Shown: positions 52,019 through 61,638, numbered from the stretch's first letter. The stretch is DNA of 64,000 nucleotides from Desulfobulbaceae bacterium BRH_c16a (GCA_000961725.1 LADS01000013.1:1-64000); one strand, 5' to 3'. Made by a program: numbers and translations. Notes: generated by a model not told the origin, from the sequence alone.

Positions 52019-54031
52019 ATGCCGATTCTAACCGAAGATGTAAAACTCATGGCCAGCCAGCGGCTGACCGACAATGACGACGGCGGCGGCCGTATGACCG
52101 GTGTTGAGATTGTCGACGGCAACGTCAATAACCTTTTCCCTGATATCTCCCGCCTTGACCGGGTCTATGGCCGGGTGAGCCTGCGTAAAGCGTTTGTCTC
52201 GGTGCAGACCGCCGACACCGACGCCTATTCCGGCGCTCATGTTATCCTGTCGCTTCCGGCACAGGACCCGAATGTCTCTGTCTGCATGTTCTCGACCGGC
52301 GATCCGAATGATGAACGGGCCGCAGCTCGTGACCGGGTGGAATCATATGTAACAGTCGGTCCCAGGTATCAGGGCTGGCTCTGGGGTGATCAGCCTGCCG
52401 GATCCCGCTCTCTGCTGATGTTCCAGGTCAAAAACACCAAAATTCCCGACGTCGGCAGCGTTCTCTGTCTGTATAGAGGCAAGGGCCTGGTCAATGAGGT
52501 CCAGCAGTTTGTTCGGGTAACGAAAGTCGAGGCGACAACCGCAGAATTCAACGCCACGGCGGAAGGTTCGGAATATGGGGCCATGGCCCTGGCGTACAAG
52601 CGGGATATCGTCAAGATCGAGATCGGCGATCCCTTGCGTGAAACCTTCTTAGGTATTGAGATCAGCCAGAATGATTCTCTTCCCACCAACGTCTATACGA
52701 CAACCGTTTCCGATGCCGCCAAATACTACGGGGTGATGCTGCCGACAGAGCCCATCACCGCCGGGAACATTGAGATCAATGTCGATTCGATCTTTGCCCA
52801 TCTCGTGCCGTCCGCCCAGGGCGAAGCGCCGATGGTCGACCTGAGCGTCGGTGAAGCCGGGCCGGTTATCGGCAGTGGTACAGGTTACTCCTTCACCGTC
52901 ACGTCCTTTGCCGTGGCCAACAATGCTCAGCTGCATTTCGGCCGAGGCATCAAACCGAAGACGCTCTCGATTGTCGGCAGCGGTCACACCTATGGCGATG
53001 ACGGCAACGGCATTCTCGTTGAGGGAACGAGCCAGGTCGGCACGGTCGATTATTCAACCGGTACCGTGACCTTTTCCAATGTACCTGCAGGCTATACCGC
53101 CAGCCTGTCGGTCTCGGCCACAATCGGCGTGGAAGTCCCACGGGTGCCGAACACTCTCTTTAAATATATTGCCCTCTCGAATCGCGGCTACAACTACACC
53201 GCGATCTTGGATCCGCTGCCGATCCCGAAGAGCATATGGGTCGATTACATGGCCCAGGGCAAATGGTACCGCCTCCGCGATAACGGCAACGGGACGCTGA
53301 TCCCTGATATCGCCGGAACCGGTACCGGCACGGTCAACTATGCGACCGGCAGCATTATCATCACCTGTGGGGCGCTGCCCGATGTTGAGACCGCGATTAT
53401 TTTCAACTGGGCCAATCCGATTGAGACGGTCGATCTGTCCGGTGAGGTATCGATCGACGTTGCCGAGATCAGCCATACCCTTGCCCATAAGCCGGTTGAC
53501 CCAGGCTCGTTTGTGATGACCTGGCCCGTTGCCGCAGGCGGTACCGGGACGGCCACCGATGACGGTCTTGGCTATCTGACCGGCGATGCGGAAGGCTGGA
53601 TCAACTACGCCACCGGCGAGCTGGCTTTTCGGCCGACCTCTCTGCCGGTATCTGGTGGAGAATACACCATCGACTATGAGAAGTATCCACTTGTTGCCGG
53701 GGCTACAGCGGCCAATCAAAACGGCCTGTGCACCATCACCTTGCCGGAAACACCAATCAAACCGGGGACTGTCTCAATCAACGCCCTGATAGCTTTTTCC
53801 CATTACCAGCATGTCTATGCTCTGCGCGATGACGGCAACGGCAATCTGGCCGCTCCTGGCTGGAATATCCCGGTGCCGGTAACGCAGCCGACCTGGCCGG
53901 GCAAGACAAGTGCCAACGGGATCGACGGCACAATTGATTATATAACCGGCGTCTGCCAATTCGACCTAACTAACGTCGAAGGGCTGGAAGAATGGACAGA
54001 GCCGTATTCGTTCAGACTTTGTGCAGGATAA
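52019..54031 (+). CDS. Large tail/baseplate protein with repeated IDYxTG modules
   Basis: 670 residues, almost all beta, no signal peptide. Four repeats of a strand-turn motif are visible: VGTVDYSTGTVTFSNVP (about 338), TGTVNYATGSIIITCG (about 440), EGWINYATGELAFRPTSLP (about 525) and DGTIDYITGVCQFDLTNVEG (about 640). Each is preceded by a 'DDGNG' or 'DNGNG' turn. These look like tandem beta domains of a baseplate or tail-tip protein. The following gene carries more such repeats. Function inferred from position only. Confidence 0.7.
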   Translation: MPILTEDVKLMASQRLTDNDDGGGRMTGVEIVDGNVNNLFPDISRLDRVYGRVSLRKAFVSVQTADTDAYSGAHVILSLPAQDPNVSVCMFSTGDPNDERAAARDRVESYVTVGPRYQGWLWGDQPAGSRSLLMFQVKNTKIPDVGSVLCLYRGKGLVNEVQQFVRVTKVEATTAEFNATAEGSEYGAMALAYKRDIVKIEIGDPLRETFLGIEISQNDSLPTNVYTTTVSDAAKYYGVMLPTEPITAGNIEINVDSIFAHLVPSAQGEAPMVDLSVGEAGPVIGSGTGYSFTVTSFAVANNAQLHFGRGIKPKTLSIVGSGHTYGDDGNGILVEGTSQVGTVDYSTGTVTFSNVPAGYTASLSVSATIGVEVPRVPNTLFKYIALSNRGYNYTAILDPLPIPKSIWVDYMAQGKWYRLRDNGNGTLIPDIAGTGTGTVNYATGSIIITCGALPDVETAIIFNWANPIETVDLSGEVSIDVAEISHTLAHKPVDPGSFVMTWPVAAGGTGTATDDGLGYLTGDAEGWINYATGELAFRPTSLPVSGGEYTIDYEKYPLVAGATAANQNGLCTITLPETPIKPGTVSINALIAFSHYQHVYALRDDGNGNLAAPGWNIPVPVTQPTWPGKTSANGIDGTIDYITGVCQFDLTNVEGLEEWTEPYSFRLCAG

Positions 54032-54040
54032 GGGGAGAGC

Positions 54041-55666
54041 ATGGGAGCAATAGGAGCATCAATAGGTAACTGTTCGAAGAATATTCGATATTACGACAAG
54101 GAAACGCGAGTCATTGCCTGGGCCGACAGCTTTGTCGGTGCAGTCAATTTCTCCTACTCACTGACAGCTGCCGCAGCCGAAACGGCTGACGAGATTATCC
54201 AGGCAAAGCCATTTGTTATCCGCCTCCTGCAGAACCATGTCGGCTACACCATCCTGCCCGGATCGGTTTCCTTCTCCTGGAGCGGGGTCCGCTATGTTGA
54301 CCGCCTCGGCAAGCTCTACCGCAATCCGGACCCGAAAAACGGCTTCGGGGTCGAGGCCGGGACAATCGATTACTCGACCGGGATCGCGACGCTGACCGTC
54401 TATGACGGCGGCGACAATACCATCGTGATACATTCACTGTCCGCCAGGATCGGCAGGCAATTGGTGACCGACGTGACGTTTCGCACGCCTGGCGCACCGC
54501 TTCGGCCCGGCTCGTTATCGATCGTCGGCGTTGCTCTCGATGGTTCGACGGTTTCCGGGACATCCAATTTTGACGGCACCATGACCGGCGCTCTTGTCGG
54601 CGGCGGTGTCGATTATGACAAGGGCATCGTCTGGGCAAAGTTTGGTGAATGGGTTCCTGATGATGGCTCGTATGCTGAAGAGCCCTGGTACAACGAAGAC
54701 GATCGAAAAGACGGGCAGATCTTCAGGCCAGCGCCGGTCTTTGCCGACAGCCTCAGTTATGCCTGTGTGGTTTATTCGTATATTCCGCTCGACGCTGATC
54801 TGCTCGGCCTGGACCCGGTCAGGTTGCCAAGTGACGGCCGGGTGCCGATCGTCAGGGTGGGCGACGTGGTGGTGATCCATAACACCCAGACAACCCAACT
54901 GGCAAACCCGCTCTCAGCCGGACAGGTGCTCACCCTGCCTCGGGAAAACATCGTTCATGTCGAGCTGTACGATTCCGCCGAACCGATTCCGGTACGGGTT
55001 CCCTCCACGCTCTACAATTGGGACAAAGACACGCAGGAGCTGACCATGGCCGATCCTCTCGATCTAACCGGCTACACTCAGCCGCTGATCGCCATGCACC
55101 GAATAGAGGACATGTCCCTCGTCTCCGGTGTCCAGATCAACGGCCAGATCATCGTCGGCCATGGGCTGGACAATGATTACCCGGTCGAGGGCACCTATGT
55201 TTCGTCTGCTCTCCTGTATGGGGATCTGCAGGCAAGGGTTTACAACATGTTCGACCAGCAGACCTGGACATCGGTCTGGTCGAACGATCTTATCGGCAGC
55301 GGCTGCAACGCCAGCTACAACGAGATCAACTATCCGCCGGTCGTGACCAACGCCGGAGCGGTCAAGGGTCGGTGGGCGCTGAAGTTCCTCAATACCACCA
55401 GTTTCCAGATCATAGAGGAAAAGCTTGGTATCCTCGGTACCGGCTATATCACCCAGGACTGCGCTCCGATTAACCCGGCCACCGGTCAGCCGTATTTCTT
55501 CCTCGACTATCGCGGCTGGGGAACAGGCTGGGCGGCTGGCAACGTCCTGCGGCTTAACACCGACGGGCCGATCGGCCCGCTGTGGATCGCGAGGACCACC
55601 CTGCAGGGACCTGTCACTGAGCCGAACGATCAATTCACCATTCAGATACGAGGAGATGCGGAATAA
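54041..55666 (+). CDS. Tail/baseplate protein with related IDYxTG modules
   Basis: 541 residues, beta-rich. AGTIDYSTGIATLTVYDGG (about 107) and GGVDYDKGIVWAKFGEW (about 188) echo the repeats of the previous protein. The C-terminal part is distinct, ending QGPVTEPNDQFTIQIRGDAE. The stop overlaps the next ATG (TAATG). Likely a partner in the tail tip. Confidence 0.7.
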   Translation: MGAIGASIGNCSKNIRYYDKETRVIAWADSFVGAVNFSYSLTAAAAETADEIIQAKPFVIRLLQNHVGYTILPGSVSFSWSGVRYVDRLGKLYRNPDPKNGFGVEAGTIDYSTGIATLTVYDGGDNTIVIHSLSARIGRQLVTDVTFRTPGAPLRPGSLSIVGVALDGSTVSGTSNFDGTMTGALVGGGVDYDKGIVWAKFGEWVPDDGSYAEEPWYNEDDRKDGQIFRPAPVFADSLSYACVVYSYIPLDADLLGLDPVRLPSDGRVPIVRVGDVVVIHNTQTTQLANPLSAGQVLTLPRENIVHVELYDSAEPIPVRVPSTLYNWDKDTQELTMADPLDLTGYTQPLIAMHRIEDMSLVSGVQINGQIIVGHGLDNDYPVEGTYVSSALLYGDLQARVYNMFDQQTWTSVWSNDLIGSGCNASYNEINYPPVVTNAGAVKGRWALKFLNTTSFQIIEEKLGILGTGYITQDCAPINPATGQPYFFLDYRGWGTGWAAGNVLRLNTDGPIGPLWIARTTLQGPVTEPNDQFTIQIRGDAE

Positions 55667-56592
55667 TGGCGGCACCGATTGTTTATAGGTGGGATGACGG
55701 CAATGCCCCTGTTGCAAGGGGTGAGCGGCGGAGTCTGTGCGATATCCTTTATGCCTGTCTGGTGACCGGATACGGAAGTAAACCGGGCGCAGGCTGGACA
55801 AGAGAATACGTCAATGCGACGTTTGACAAGGCGGCTTTTCGCAATAATCCGCTTACCGGCACCGGTTTCTTTCTTCAGGTAGACGGATTTGGCGCAGCCA
55901 ATGCCTATACCCCTATAGTCCAGGGCTTTGAGGCAATGACATCGGAGAGTGATGGCCTGTTTCCTTTCAATGCGTCAACCCAAGCCGGACCCCTCTCAAA
56001 TGCTGCCAACACCACGGCTCGACCATGGATACTGATGGCCGATGATAGAGCCTTCTATTTTTTTTGCTGGTCAACAATCACCGGGACCCCGAATAATACC
56101 CACTGGTATACAACAGCTATGTTTTTTGGAGACCCAGTTTCACGATATCCTATTGACCCATACTGTTGTGGGCTGGTCTGTAATGGCTCAAATGGATCGT
56201 TTGGGTATGTCTATTCATCAGATTCCATTACTGGCGCTCTTGGGGGTCCTGGTTTTGCTATGCCACGTAGAGCAACCGGAGCGGCTGGGTCAATCCTCTC
56301 TATACCTATCCGTGGAGGTGGCCCCGGCGCTTCAGCACTTATGGGGGCTACAGGACTACCTTACACGCCTGGAGACCAGATACTCATAACCCGGCCACAT
56401 CTTAACGAGGCAGAAGCGTATTCATTTCGGGGTTGGCTTCCTGGTCTTTACTATCCTTGTCATCCGTCAGCATTTACTCAACTTCAAAACATCAATTCTG
56501 ATGGTAAGTCGTTTATCAATATACTAACCAGGGCAGTAAACGTTACTGGAGCTGGGAATTTCTTCATCTCGCTCGATGATTGGAGAATCTGA
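55666..56592 (+). CDS. Tail-tip protein, possibly receptor-binding
   Basis: 308 residues, Gly/Thr/aromatic-rich, beta-structured (NNPLTGTGFFLQVDGFGAAN, then FGYVYSSDSITGALGGPGFA). The AT-richer and less even base composition than flanking tail genes fits a fast-evolving host-recognition gene. No catalytic motif or known family. Coupled at both ends. Confidence 0.55.
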   Translation: MAAPIVYRWDDGNAPVARGERRSLCDILYACLVTGYGSKPGAGWTREYVNATFDKAAFRNNPLTGTGFFLQVDGFGAANAYTPIVQGFEAMTSESDGLFPFNASTQAGPLSNAANTTARPWILMADDRAFYFFCWSTITGTPNNTHWYTTAMFFGDPVSRYPIDPYCCGLVCNGSNGSFGYVYSSDSITGALGGPGFAMPRRATGAAGSILSIPIRGGGPGASALMGATGLPYTPGDQILITRPHLNEAEAYSFRGWLPGLYYPCHPSAFTQLQNINSDGKSFINILTRAVNVTGAGNFFISLDDWRI

Positions 56593-56879
56593 TGCTATTT
56601 GATTTTATCATATTAGGTGCTGTTCCCCCTCGCACCGATCGGCACCGACTCGCCGGCATCACCTATGTCGACGGCGTTCCGGGCAAACGCCTGGTTGTGG
56701 TAGAGCACCGCACCACCTTTGTTTTGCTCGCCGCAAAATGGAGTGATCCGGTCACCGGAGCCTGGGAAATAAAAGGGTTGCCGGAGTATCCCGAGCGGGC
56801 ACTCCGGGTGCTCGGGGTGGATCACACCGGCAACTATAATGACGAAGTGGCGACGTATGTTTCCCAGGTGACGGCGTGA
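56592..56879 (+). CDS. Small tail-associated beta protein
   Basis: 95 residues from ATG 56592 (GGAG six bases upstream; overlaps the previous stop as TGATG). Pattern RLAGITYVDGVPGKRLVVVE, ...GAWEIKGLPEYPERALRVLG resembles small phage carbohydrate-type or tip proteins with a transthyretin-like fold (weak). Ends one base before the next gene. Confidence 0.6.
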   Translation: MLFDFIILGAVPPRTDRHRLAGITYVDGVPGKRLVVVEHRTTFVLLAAKWSDPVTGAWEIKGLPEYPERALRVLGVDHTGNYNDEVATYVSQVTA

Positions 56880-56880
56880 C

Positions 56881-58920
56881 ATGGCCTATACTCCGCCGAT
56901 CGGCTCGGCCGTCAATCTCTATTTCTCTGGGGAGTATGTTCCGCCTGACGGGGGCAACATACTCCTCGGCGGCTCAGCGCCAGGCGTCGCGGTTGTCGTC
57001 ACCGTTGACCTGCTGGGAGCAGTCAGCAACCAGCAGGTGCGGGCGGTCGACAGTAAAACAGCGGTCGGCAATGCGATATCGGCAAACTTCGACACCAGAG
57101 CGGCAGTCGTCACTTCGGCCAGGATCTCGGCTGATTTCGATGTCAGAGCGACAGTCATTAATGCCAGGGCAATATCGGCAGATACGAGTGCTGCAGTCAC
57201 AGTTATTGTTCAGCCTGCAAAACCTGATTTCGACGTGCCCTGGGGAGAGCTGCCAGCGCTCGACAATCAGGCAAAATCAGGTTGGAAGGATCGTCGGCCA
57301 CTCACAACATCAATCGGCATGGGATGGGTCAAACGGCTTATTATCGAGGCCAAAACGTCAGCCAGTTGGATTGACAAAGGTGCAAAAGATAATTCACGGC
57401 GTTCGTCCTGGAATGATTGTCCCAGAAAAAGCAACCGAAGTACAAACTCACGATGGCGGGACAAGGCTGCGTCCGACCATTTCAGGAGTATATCGTGGAG
57501 TCTGCTCAATGCTGTCGATGTGGATCACGGCAGTAAAAGCATCTCGCCACCGGCAAAAGACGTTTTGGTCTCGATGCTTCATGATGTCAAAAGGATTCTC
57601 GACCGGGGTCTCTTTATCGTCCCCTGGGGCAATCCTCCGCCGAATGATCTGCTGCACCGGACCGTCTGGGGTAAAAAATATTACCAGGAAATCTGCTGGC
57701 GACGATATGAGCCACCGCCGGGCGGCAACATCAATTTCAACATTCATGTGCCGATCACCCTGGTTGATGACGGTGCCAATATTCGGTTCCATTTTGACCA
57801 ATATAGCTATGACCGGCGGTGCCGCCATCGCGAGCCATCAGGCTGGCGCGATGCTTATTTTTACATCAAGCCAGGTCTCATTCCTACCGGCCCCTGGGCC
57901 TCGGTGTATACCATGCTGAACACCGCTTATCTTACCCGGCTGCCGGAGAGGACGCCGATCGACATCACCGGCATGACCATCGGCACCGACTGGGATAGTC
58001 TCTACTGGACGCTGAAATCTTCTGTCGGCAGCGATGCGGCTTTGGCCCTGCTGGAGCCGACAGAAGACGGCCCGATCCTGGTCGAGGCGGCGATCAACGG
58101 CCATCCCTTGAAGTTCCAGGTCGACACCTGGGCCAAAAACGAGGCATTCGGCAGCCGGAGCCGGTCGATTGACGGCCGCTCGATCTCCGCCCAGCTCGGA
58201 GCACCGATGGCCGAGATCCGGACCTATACCGAGGCGGAAGCGCGGACCGCCCAGCAGCTCATGGCCTACGAGCTGGAGAACACCGGCTGGAGCGTGGTCT
58301 TCGATGGTCTCGATGACTGGCTGGTGCCTGGCGGGATCCACTGCTACCAGGATCAGACACCAATGCAGGTGATAAAAGCGATCGCCGACACCTGCAGGGC
58401 TATCGTCCAGACCGACATGGTGGCGCAGACCATCCGCATTAAACCGCGATACAAAGTTGCTCCCTGGCAGCTGGCGTCCGCCGTTCCCGATTACATTATT
58501 CCGGCATCGATGGCCAGCAGGATCGACGGTGGATGGGATGCGCGGCCGTATTTCAATGCCGTTTATCTCGCCGGAGAGGCGGGCGGGATCTCCGCCACGG
58601 TCACCCGCACCGGCACGGCCGGAGATCGCCAGGCCCCGATGGTCACCAGCAAACTCATCACTGCGGTCGAACCGGCTAGAGCGCTCGGAATCGCCACCCT
58701 GGGCGCATCAGGAAAGTGGTCGAAACACCGGATCGAATTGCCGGTGTTCGCGCCTCCGGCAGCTCCCGGCATCATCCTGCCGGGCAGCATCATCGAATAC
58801 AACCTCGGGGCGTCTTCCTGGAAGGGATTCGTCGCCGCTGTGTCGGTCTCTGCGCCGAGAGCCCGCGAGGGACTCAAGGTCCGGCAGACCATCGACGTGG
58901 AACGCTACCATGGCAATTAA
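56881..58920 (+). CDS. Baseplate hub/central tail protein
   Basis: 679 residues. The N-terminal 105 residues are a repetitive beta segment (AVVTSARISADFDVRATVIN). A Trp/Arg-rich middle follows (WKDRRPL, SASWIDKG, RRSSWND, NSRWRD, FRSISWS: a roughly 20-residue period). The C-terminal domain from about 330 resembles tail hub proteins (TEAEARTAQQLMAYELENTG, QTPMQVIKAIADTCRAIVQT, FNAVYLAGEAGGISATVTRT). It likely closes the tail tube and carries the tip proteins. A long alternative frame over 56876-57919 is a shadow. Confidence 0.7.
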   Translation: MAYTPPIGSAVNLYFSGEYVPPDGGNILLGGSAPGVAVVVTVDLLGAVSNQQVRAVDSKTAVGNAISANFDTRAAVVTSARISADFDVRATVINARAISADTSAAVTVIVQPAKPDFDVPWGELPALDNQAKSGWKDRRPLTTSIGMGWVKRLIIEAKTSASWIDKGAKDNSRRSSWNDCPRKSNRSTNSRWRDKAASDHFRSISWSLLNAVDVDHGSKSISPPAKDVLVSMLHDVKRILDRGLFIVPWGNPPPNDLLHRTVWGKKYYQEICWRRYEPPPGGNINFNIHVPITLVDDGANIRFHFDQYSYDRRCRHREPSGWRDAYFYIKPGLIPTGPWASVYTMLNTAYLTRLPERTPIDITGMTIGTDWDSLYWTLKSSVGSDAALALLEPTEDGPILVEAAINGHPLKFQVDTWAKNEAFGSRSRSIDGRSISAQLGAPMAEIRTYTEAEARTAQQLMAYELENTGWSVVFDGLDDWLVPGGIHCYQDQTPMQVIKAIADTCRAIVQTDMVAQTIRIKPRYKVAPWQLASAVPDYIIPASMASRIDGGWDARPYFNAVYLAGEAGGISATVTRTGTAGDRQAPMVTSKLITAVEPARALGIATLGASGKWSKHRIELPVFAPPAAPGIILPGSIIEYNLGASSWKGFVAAVSVSAPRAREGLKVRQTIDVERYHGN

Positions 58921-58935
58921 AGATTGGGGTAAAGA

Positions 58936-59352
58936 ATGATCCAACTCGCAAAAGACAACACCGCCACCCCTGACGCCTATTCATCCGGCGACGGCTCCGA
59001 TCCGGTTGCCGTATCGTTCACCCTCAACGGCACAGGCATACCGGCGACAATCACGGCAAGCCCTGCCGCCGATCTATTCGTCTGGGCCGAAGACGATACC
59101 GGCAATATTGCTAATTACACCAGTATTTCGGTGGGCATCACCGGCGCGGACCCAGGCATCACATGGGAACTGAGTGCTGACGGTGCCACCGGCTGGGCGG
59201 AGTCAATCCCCCTGGCCGATCTCGATGTGTCCGTCACCCACCAGGCCGTTCAGATTTTTGCTCGGGCGACAGCGGTAAATGACGGTTCGGTCGAAACGGC
59301 AAATTACGTGACGGCCAAGATTACTATCAACGCCACTGAAAACCCGGCGTAA
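58936..59352 (+). CDS. Ig-like phage surface/tail protein
   Basis: 138 residues, beta-rich, acidic, with DPVAVSFTLNGTGIPATITA and VTHQAVQIFARATAVNDGSV. Pattern of an immunoglobulin-like decoration or tail fibre domain. Function unknown. Confidence 0.6.
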   Translation: MIQLAKDNTATPDAYSSGDGSDPVAVSFTLNGTGIPATITASPAADLFVWAEDDTGNIANYTSISVGITGADPGITWELSADGATGWAESIPLADLDVSVTHQAVQIFARATAVNDGSVETANYVTAKITINATENPA

Positions 59353-59361
59353 GGGGAAACC

Positions 59362-59592
59362 ATGGCAACTAATTTATGGGCAAGATTTCGTAAACTGCTG
59401 CCCGGCAGTCCCCTGATCGTCGTCACCGTCGTTACGGTCAACACGGACGGAACCAGCACGGTAACGACATCCTCAGGTGGGGCTATGCGAGTGCTCGGCA
59501 CCACGGTCGAGGCAACAAAAAAGGCGTACGTCAAAGACGGGGCGATCATTGGTGAAGCCCCAAACCTGCAACATTTTGAGATTGAGGTGTGA
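59362..59592 (+). CDS. Small hypothetical phage protein
   Basis: 76 residues. LIVVTVVTVNTDGTSTVTTS with GGAMRVLGTTVEATKKAYVK: a short beta protein. GGGG-type SD (AAGGGGAAACC) before ATG. Similar small proteins occur after tail genes in phages of this layout. Confidence 0.6.
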   Translation: MATNLWARFRKLLPGSPLIVVTVVTVNTDGTSTVTTSSGGAMRVLGTTVEATKKAYVKDGAIIGEAPNLQHFEIEV

Positions 59593-59593
59593 A

Positions 59594-60163
59594 GTGAAGA
59601 GATCGATTTTCGTGTTACTCGCCTGTCTGGTATCAGTTCTCATTCTATCCGGATGTGCGGTTGCGCCGGCGCCGGATCATGCTGTCGAGCTCGCCCTGGC
59701 CGGAGCGATTCAGGAGTGTTTCCGATCCTCGGCCGAAAAGGAAAAAGCGGCAATCGGCCGGCTCGAAACAGCAAGCGACGTGCTGATCTACAAGGCATTC
59801 GATGAACTGGGCAAGGCCTCCGGTCGCTCGGTCGATCCCTGCACCCAGATCACCACCAACAACGATCTGCAGCAGACGGCAATGGTCGAGAACACAAAGC
59901 AGATCGCCGCCGGCATCGATGGTGCAAAAGCCGCATCCGGAGATATCCTCATGGGTGTCGGTATCTGGCGTTTTGCCGATGTCCTGCCGTCGCTGGTCGG
60001 CAATGGCGGGGGTACGTACAACCTGACATCAAAGGGTGATATGAGCCTGACCGACAGTATCAAAACATCGTCCCTAGGAGACATTACCGGGACCAACGCC
60101 CTCGGCGGGATCCTCAATCCCGCGACCGCCGATCCGTTTGTCCTCGAGGTGCCGATAGAATGA
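59594..60163 (+). CDS. Phage lipoprotein (spanin/lysis-associated candidate)
   Basis: 189 residues from GTG 59594, starting two bases after the previous stop with GAGGTG as SD. A lipoprotein signal (VLLACLVSVLILSGCAVAPA, lipobox LSGC about residues 17-20) directs it to a membrane. The mature part is helical then Ser/Gly-rich. Place in the lysis region suggests an outer-membrane spanin role, but Rz1-type proteins are shorter and more Pro-rich. Confidence 0.65.
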   Translation: MKRSIFVLLACLVSVLILSGCAVAPAPDHAVELALAGAIQECFRSSAEKEKAAIGRLETASDVLIYKAFDELGKASGRSVDPCTQITTNNDLQQTAMVENTKQIAAGIDGAKAASGDILMGVGIWRFADVLPSLVGNGGGTYNLTSKGDMSLTDSIKTSSLGDITGTNALGGILNPATADPFVLEVPIE

Positions 60164-60237
60164 TCTGCCCGCACTGTCACAACGAGATCGAGGACGGCGA
60201 CGCCTGCCGCTGCCCGTACTGCGGCAGGCAGATATGA
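60160..60237 (+). CDS. 25-residue zinc-ribbon microprotein
   Basis: MICPHCHNEIEDGDACRCPY then CGRQI: two CxxC knuckles typical of a zinc ribbon. The ATG overlaps the lipoprotein stop (ATGA), which supports translation. Its role may be to bind a partner protein in the lysis region. Confidence 0.6.
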   Translation: MICPHCHNEIEDGDACRCPYCGRQI

Positions 60238-60267
60238 GAAAAATGATGATCGGCTGGAGGTCGATTA

Positions 60268-60663
60268 ATGAAATACTGGGACGGCTATAAATTCGTGGTG
60301 GCTGAGGATTTTACAATTCAAACAGCAATCCTCGGCTACGCTGTCGAGACGCGGCACGCCATTCTCACTCCGGACGGCAAACTGACCGCCAGGCAAGGCT
60401 ATCCATGGGACGGCAACAGCGGCCCATTCCCCGACATAAAGTCTTCAATCGAGGCCTCATGCGGGCATGACATTCTCTGTGATTTCGTCAACGAGGGCCT
60501 GCTGCCATTCTTCCTGCAGCCCCTGATCGACCAGGAATACTACATTGTTTGTGTGCGCAAAGGTATGTGGTGGCGGCTAGCCAGATCTCTCATGCTGGCT
60601 ATCCGTTGGTATATGACCGGCAAAGGGTCGAAAAAGTTCACGCGAGAAATCCACGAGGCCTAG
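60268..60663 (+). CDS. DUF1353-like phage protein
   Basis: 131 residues: MKYWDGYKFVVAEDFTIQTA, the GYPWDGNSGPFPDIKSSIEA motif, then HDILCDFVNEGL. This is the DUF1353 pattern, common in phage late regions and of unknown function. GGAGG lies upstream. Confidence 0.75.
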   Translation: MKYWDGYKFVVAEDFTIQTAILGYAVETRHAILTPDGKLTARQGYPWDGNSGPFPDIKSSIEASCGHDILCDFVNEGLLPFFLQPLIDQEYYIVCVRKGMWWRLARSLMLAIRWYMTGKGSKKFTREIHEA

Positions 60664-60668
60664 TCAAT

Positions 60669-61082
60669 ATGCAAATCGAACCCGCAATAATCATTGCCGT
60701 CGGAGGGTGCGTTGCAACCCTGGTGGTCAACGCTTTCACCGTTGGGGTCGCCTACGGTAAGTTGTCGTCTAGAATAAGCAAGAACAGTGAGGACATTGAG
60801 GATATCCGAACCACTGGCATGGTCGGCATACGCTCAGAAATGGCCAAGATTGATGGTAAATTCTTCACTCCGGAGGGAGAGCAGCGCCTCATGTCCTTCA
60901 AGGCCCACGATCATATCTGCACGCGAGCAAACGAGGCCATAACCGCCGAACTCCGCCACGTGACAGCTGCTCTTAACACCAACACTACTAGGGTTAAGGA
61001 ATGCGGCGACCAGGTGGCACAACTATCAATTGGTTTCGCGGTACTCGAGGAAAAAGTGGACGGTGAAAAGGAGAAAAAATGA
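60669..61082 (+). CDS. Candidate holin
   Basis: 137 residues from ATG 60669. One N-terminal transmembrane helix (AIIIAVGGCVATLVVNAFTV) followed by a soluble coiled-coil-like tail. The position immediately before the endolysin-like gene, with ATGA overlap, fits a class III-like holin or a membrane accessory of lysis. No second transmembrane segment. Confidence 0.6.
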   Translation: MQIEPAIIIAVGGCVATLVVNAFTVGVAYGKLSSRISKNSEDIEDIRTTGMVGIRSEMAKIDGKFFTPEGEQRLMSFKAHDHICTRANEAITAELRHVTAALNTNTTRVKECGDQVAQLSIGFAVLEEKVDGEKEKK

Positions 61083-61573
61083 GTTACAATTCCAATCAGT
61101 TTAGGAAAATAGTTCGCCAGGTCGTAAAGGAAATAGGTTTGTGGTCACCGGTAGCAGAAGAGATGTTAATGGGCACGGCAGCGGTCGAGATGAATTTCGG
61201 ACACTACCTGGTCCAGCTCGGCGGCGGTCCCGGATGCGGTGTTTTCTCCATCGAGAAAAACACGGAGATAGATGTGTGGAATAATTATATCCGCTACCAT
61301 CCAGAGATGAGAGAGCACATCGCGCGGATCGCCGGCGTCACCGGTCCAAACCCGCTAGCCCTCACGACCGATCTCGCCTATCAGATTATCATCTGCAGAT
61401 TAAAATACCGGATGATCCGCGCCCACTTCCCCGCCCTGGACGATTTGCCCGGGCAGGCAAAATACTGGGACCGGTATTACAATTGCAACCCGGAAAAGGG
61501 CACTACGGCGGAATATATTGACAAATACCGGCGCTATGTGGTGCCAGTATTTGATTGGAGTGCGGTGTCTTAG
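61079..61573 (+). CDS. Candidate endolysin/muralytic enzyme
   Basis: 164 residues. VAEEMLMGTAAVEMNFGHYL, GGGPGCGVFSIEKNTEIDVW and AKYWDRYYNCNPEKGTTAEY form a lysozyme-like layout with an early Glu (in AAVE) as candidate catalytic residue. Similar short proteins end the lysis cassette of phages of Deltaproteobacteria. It is the last phage gene before attR, coupled to the holin candidate. No signal peptide. Confidence 0.65.
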   Translation: MSYNSNQFRKIVRQVVKEIGLWSPVAEEMLMGTAAVEMNFGHYLVQLGGGPGCGVFSIEKNTEIDVWNNYIRYHPEMREHIARIAGVTGPNPLALTTDLAYQIIICRLKYRMIRAHFPALDDLPGQAKYWDRYYNCNPEKGTTAEYIDKYRRYVVPVFDWSAVS

Positions 61574-61592
61574 GTTGATCTAGAAACATCTG

Positions 61593-61638
61593 CAAGGCCG
61601 ACATGTAGCTAATTGTCGCTAATTACATGTCGGCCTTG
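61593..61638. terminator. Hairpin at the end of the prophage
   Basis: Perfect 15-bp inverted repeat (61593-61607 and 61624-61638, arm CAAGGCCGACATGTA) with a 16-base loop holding a GCTAATT direct repeat. There is no T tract on either side, so it may be a Rho-independent-like stop of low efficiency, an mRNA end stabiliser or an arm-type site for the integrase near attR. Confidence 0.5.
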
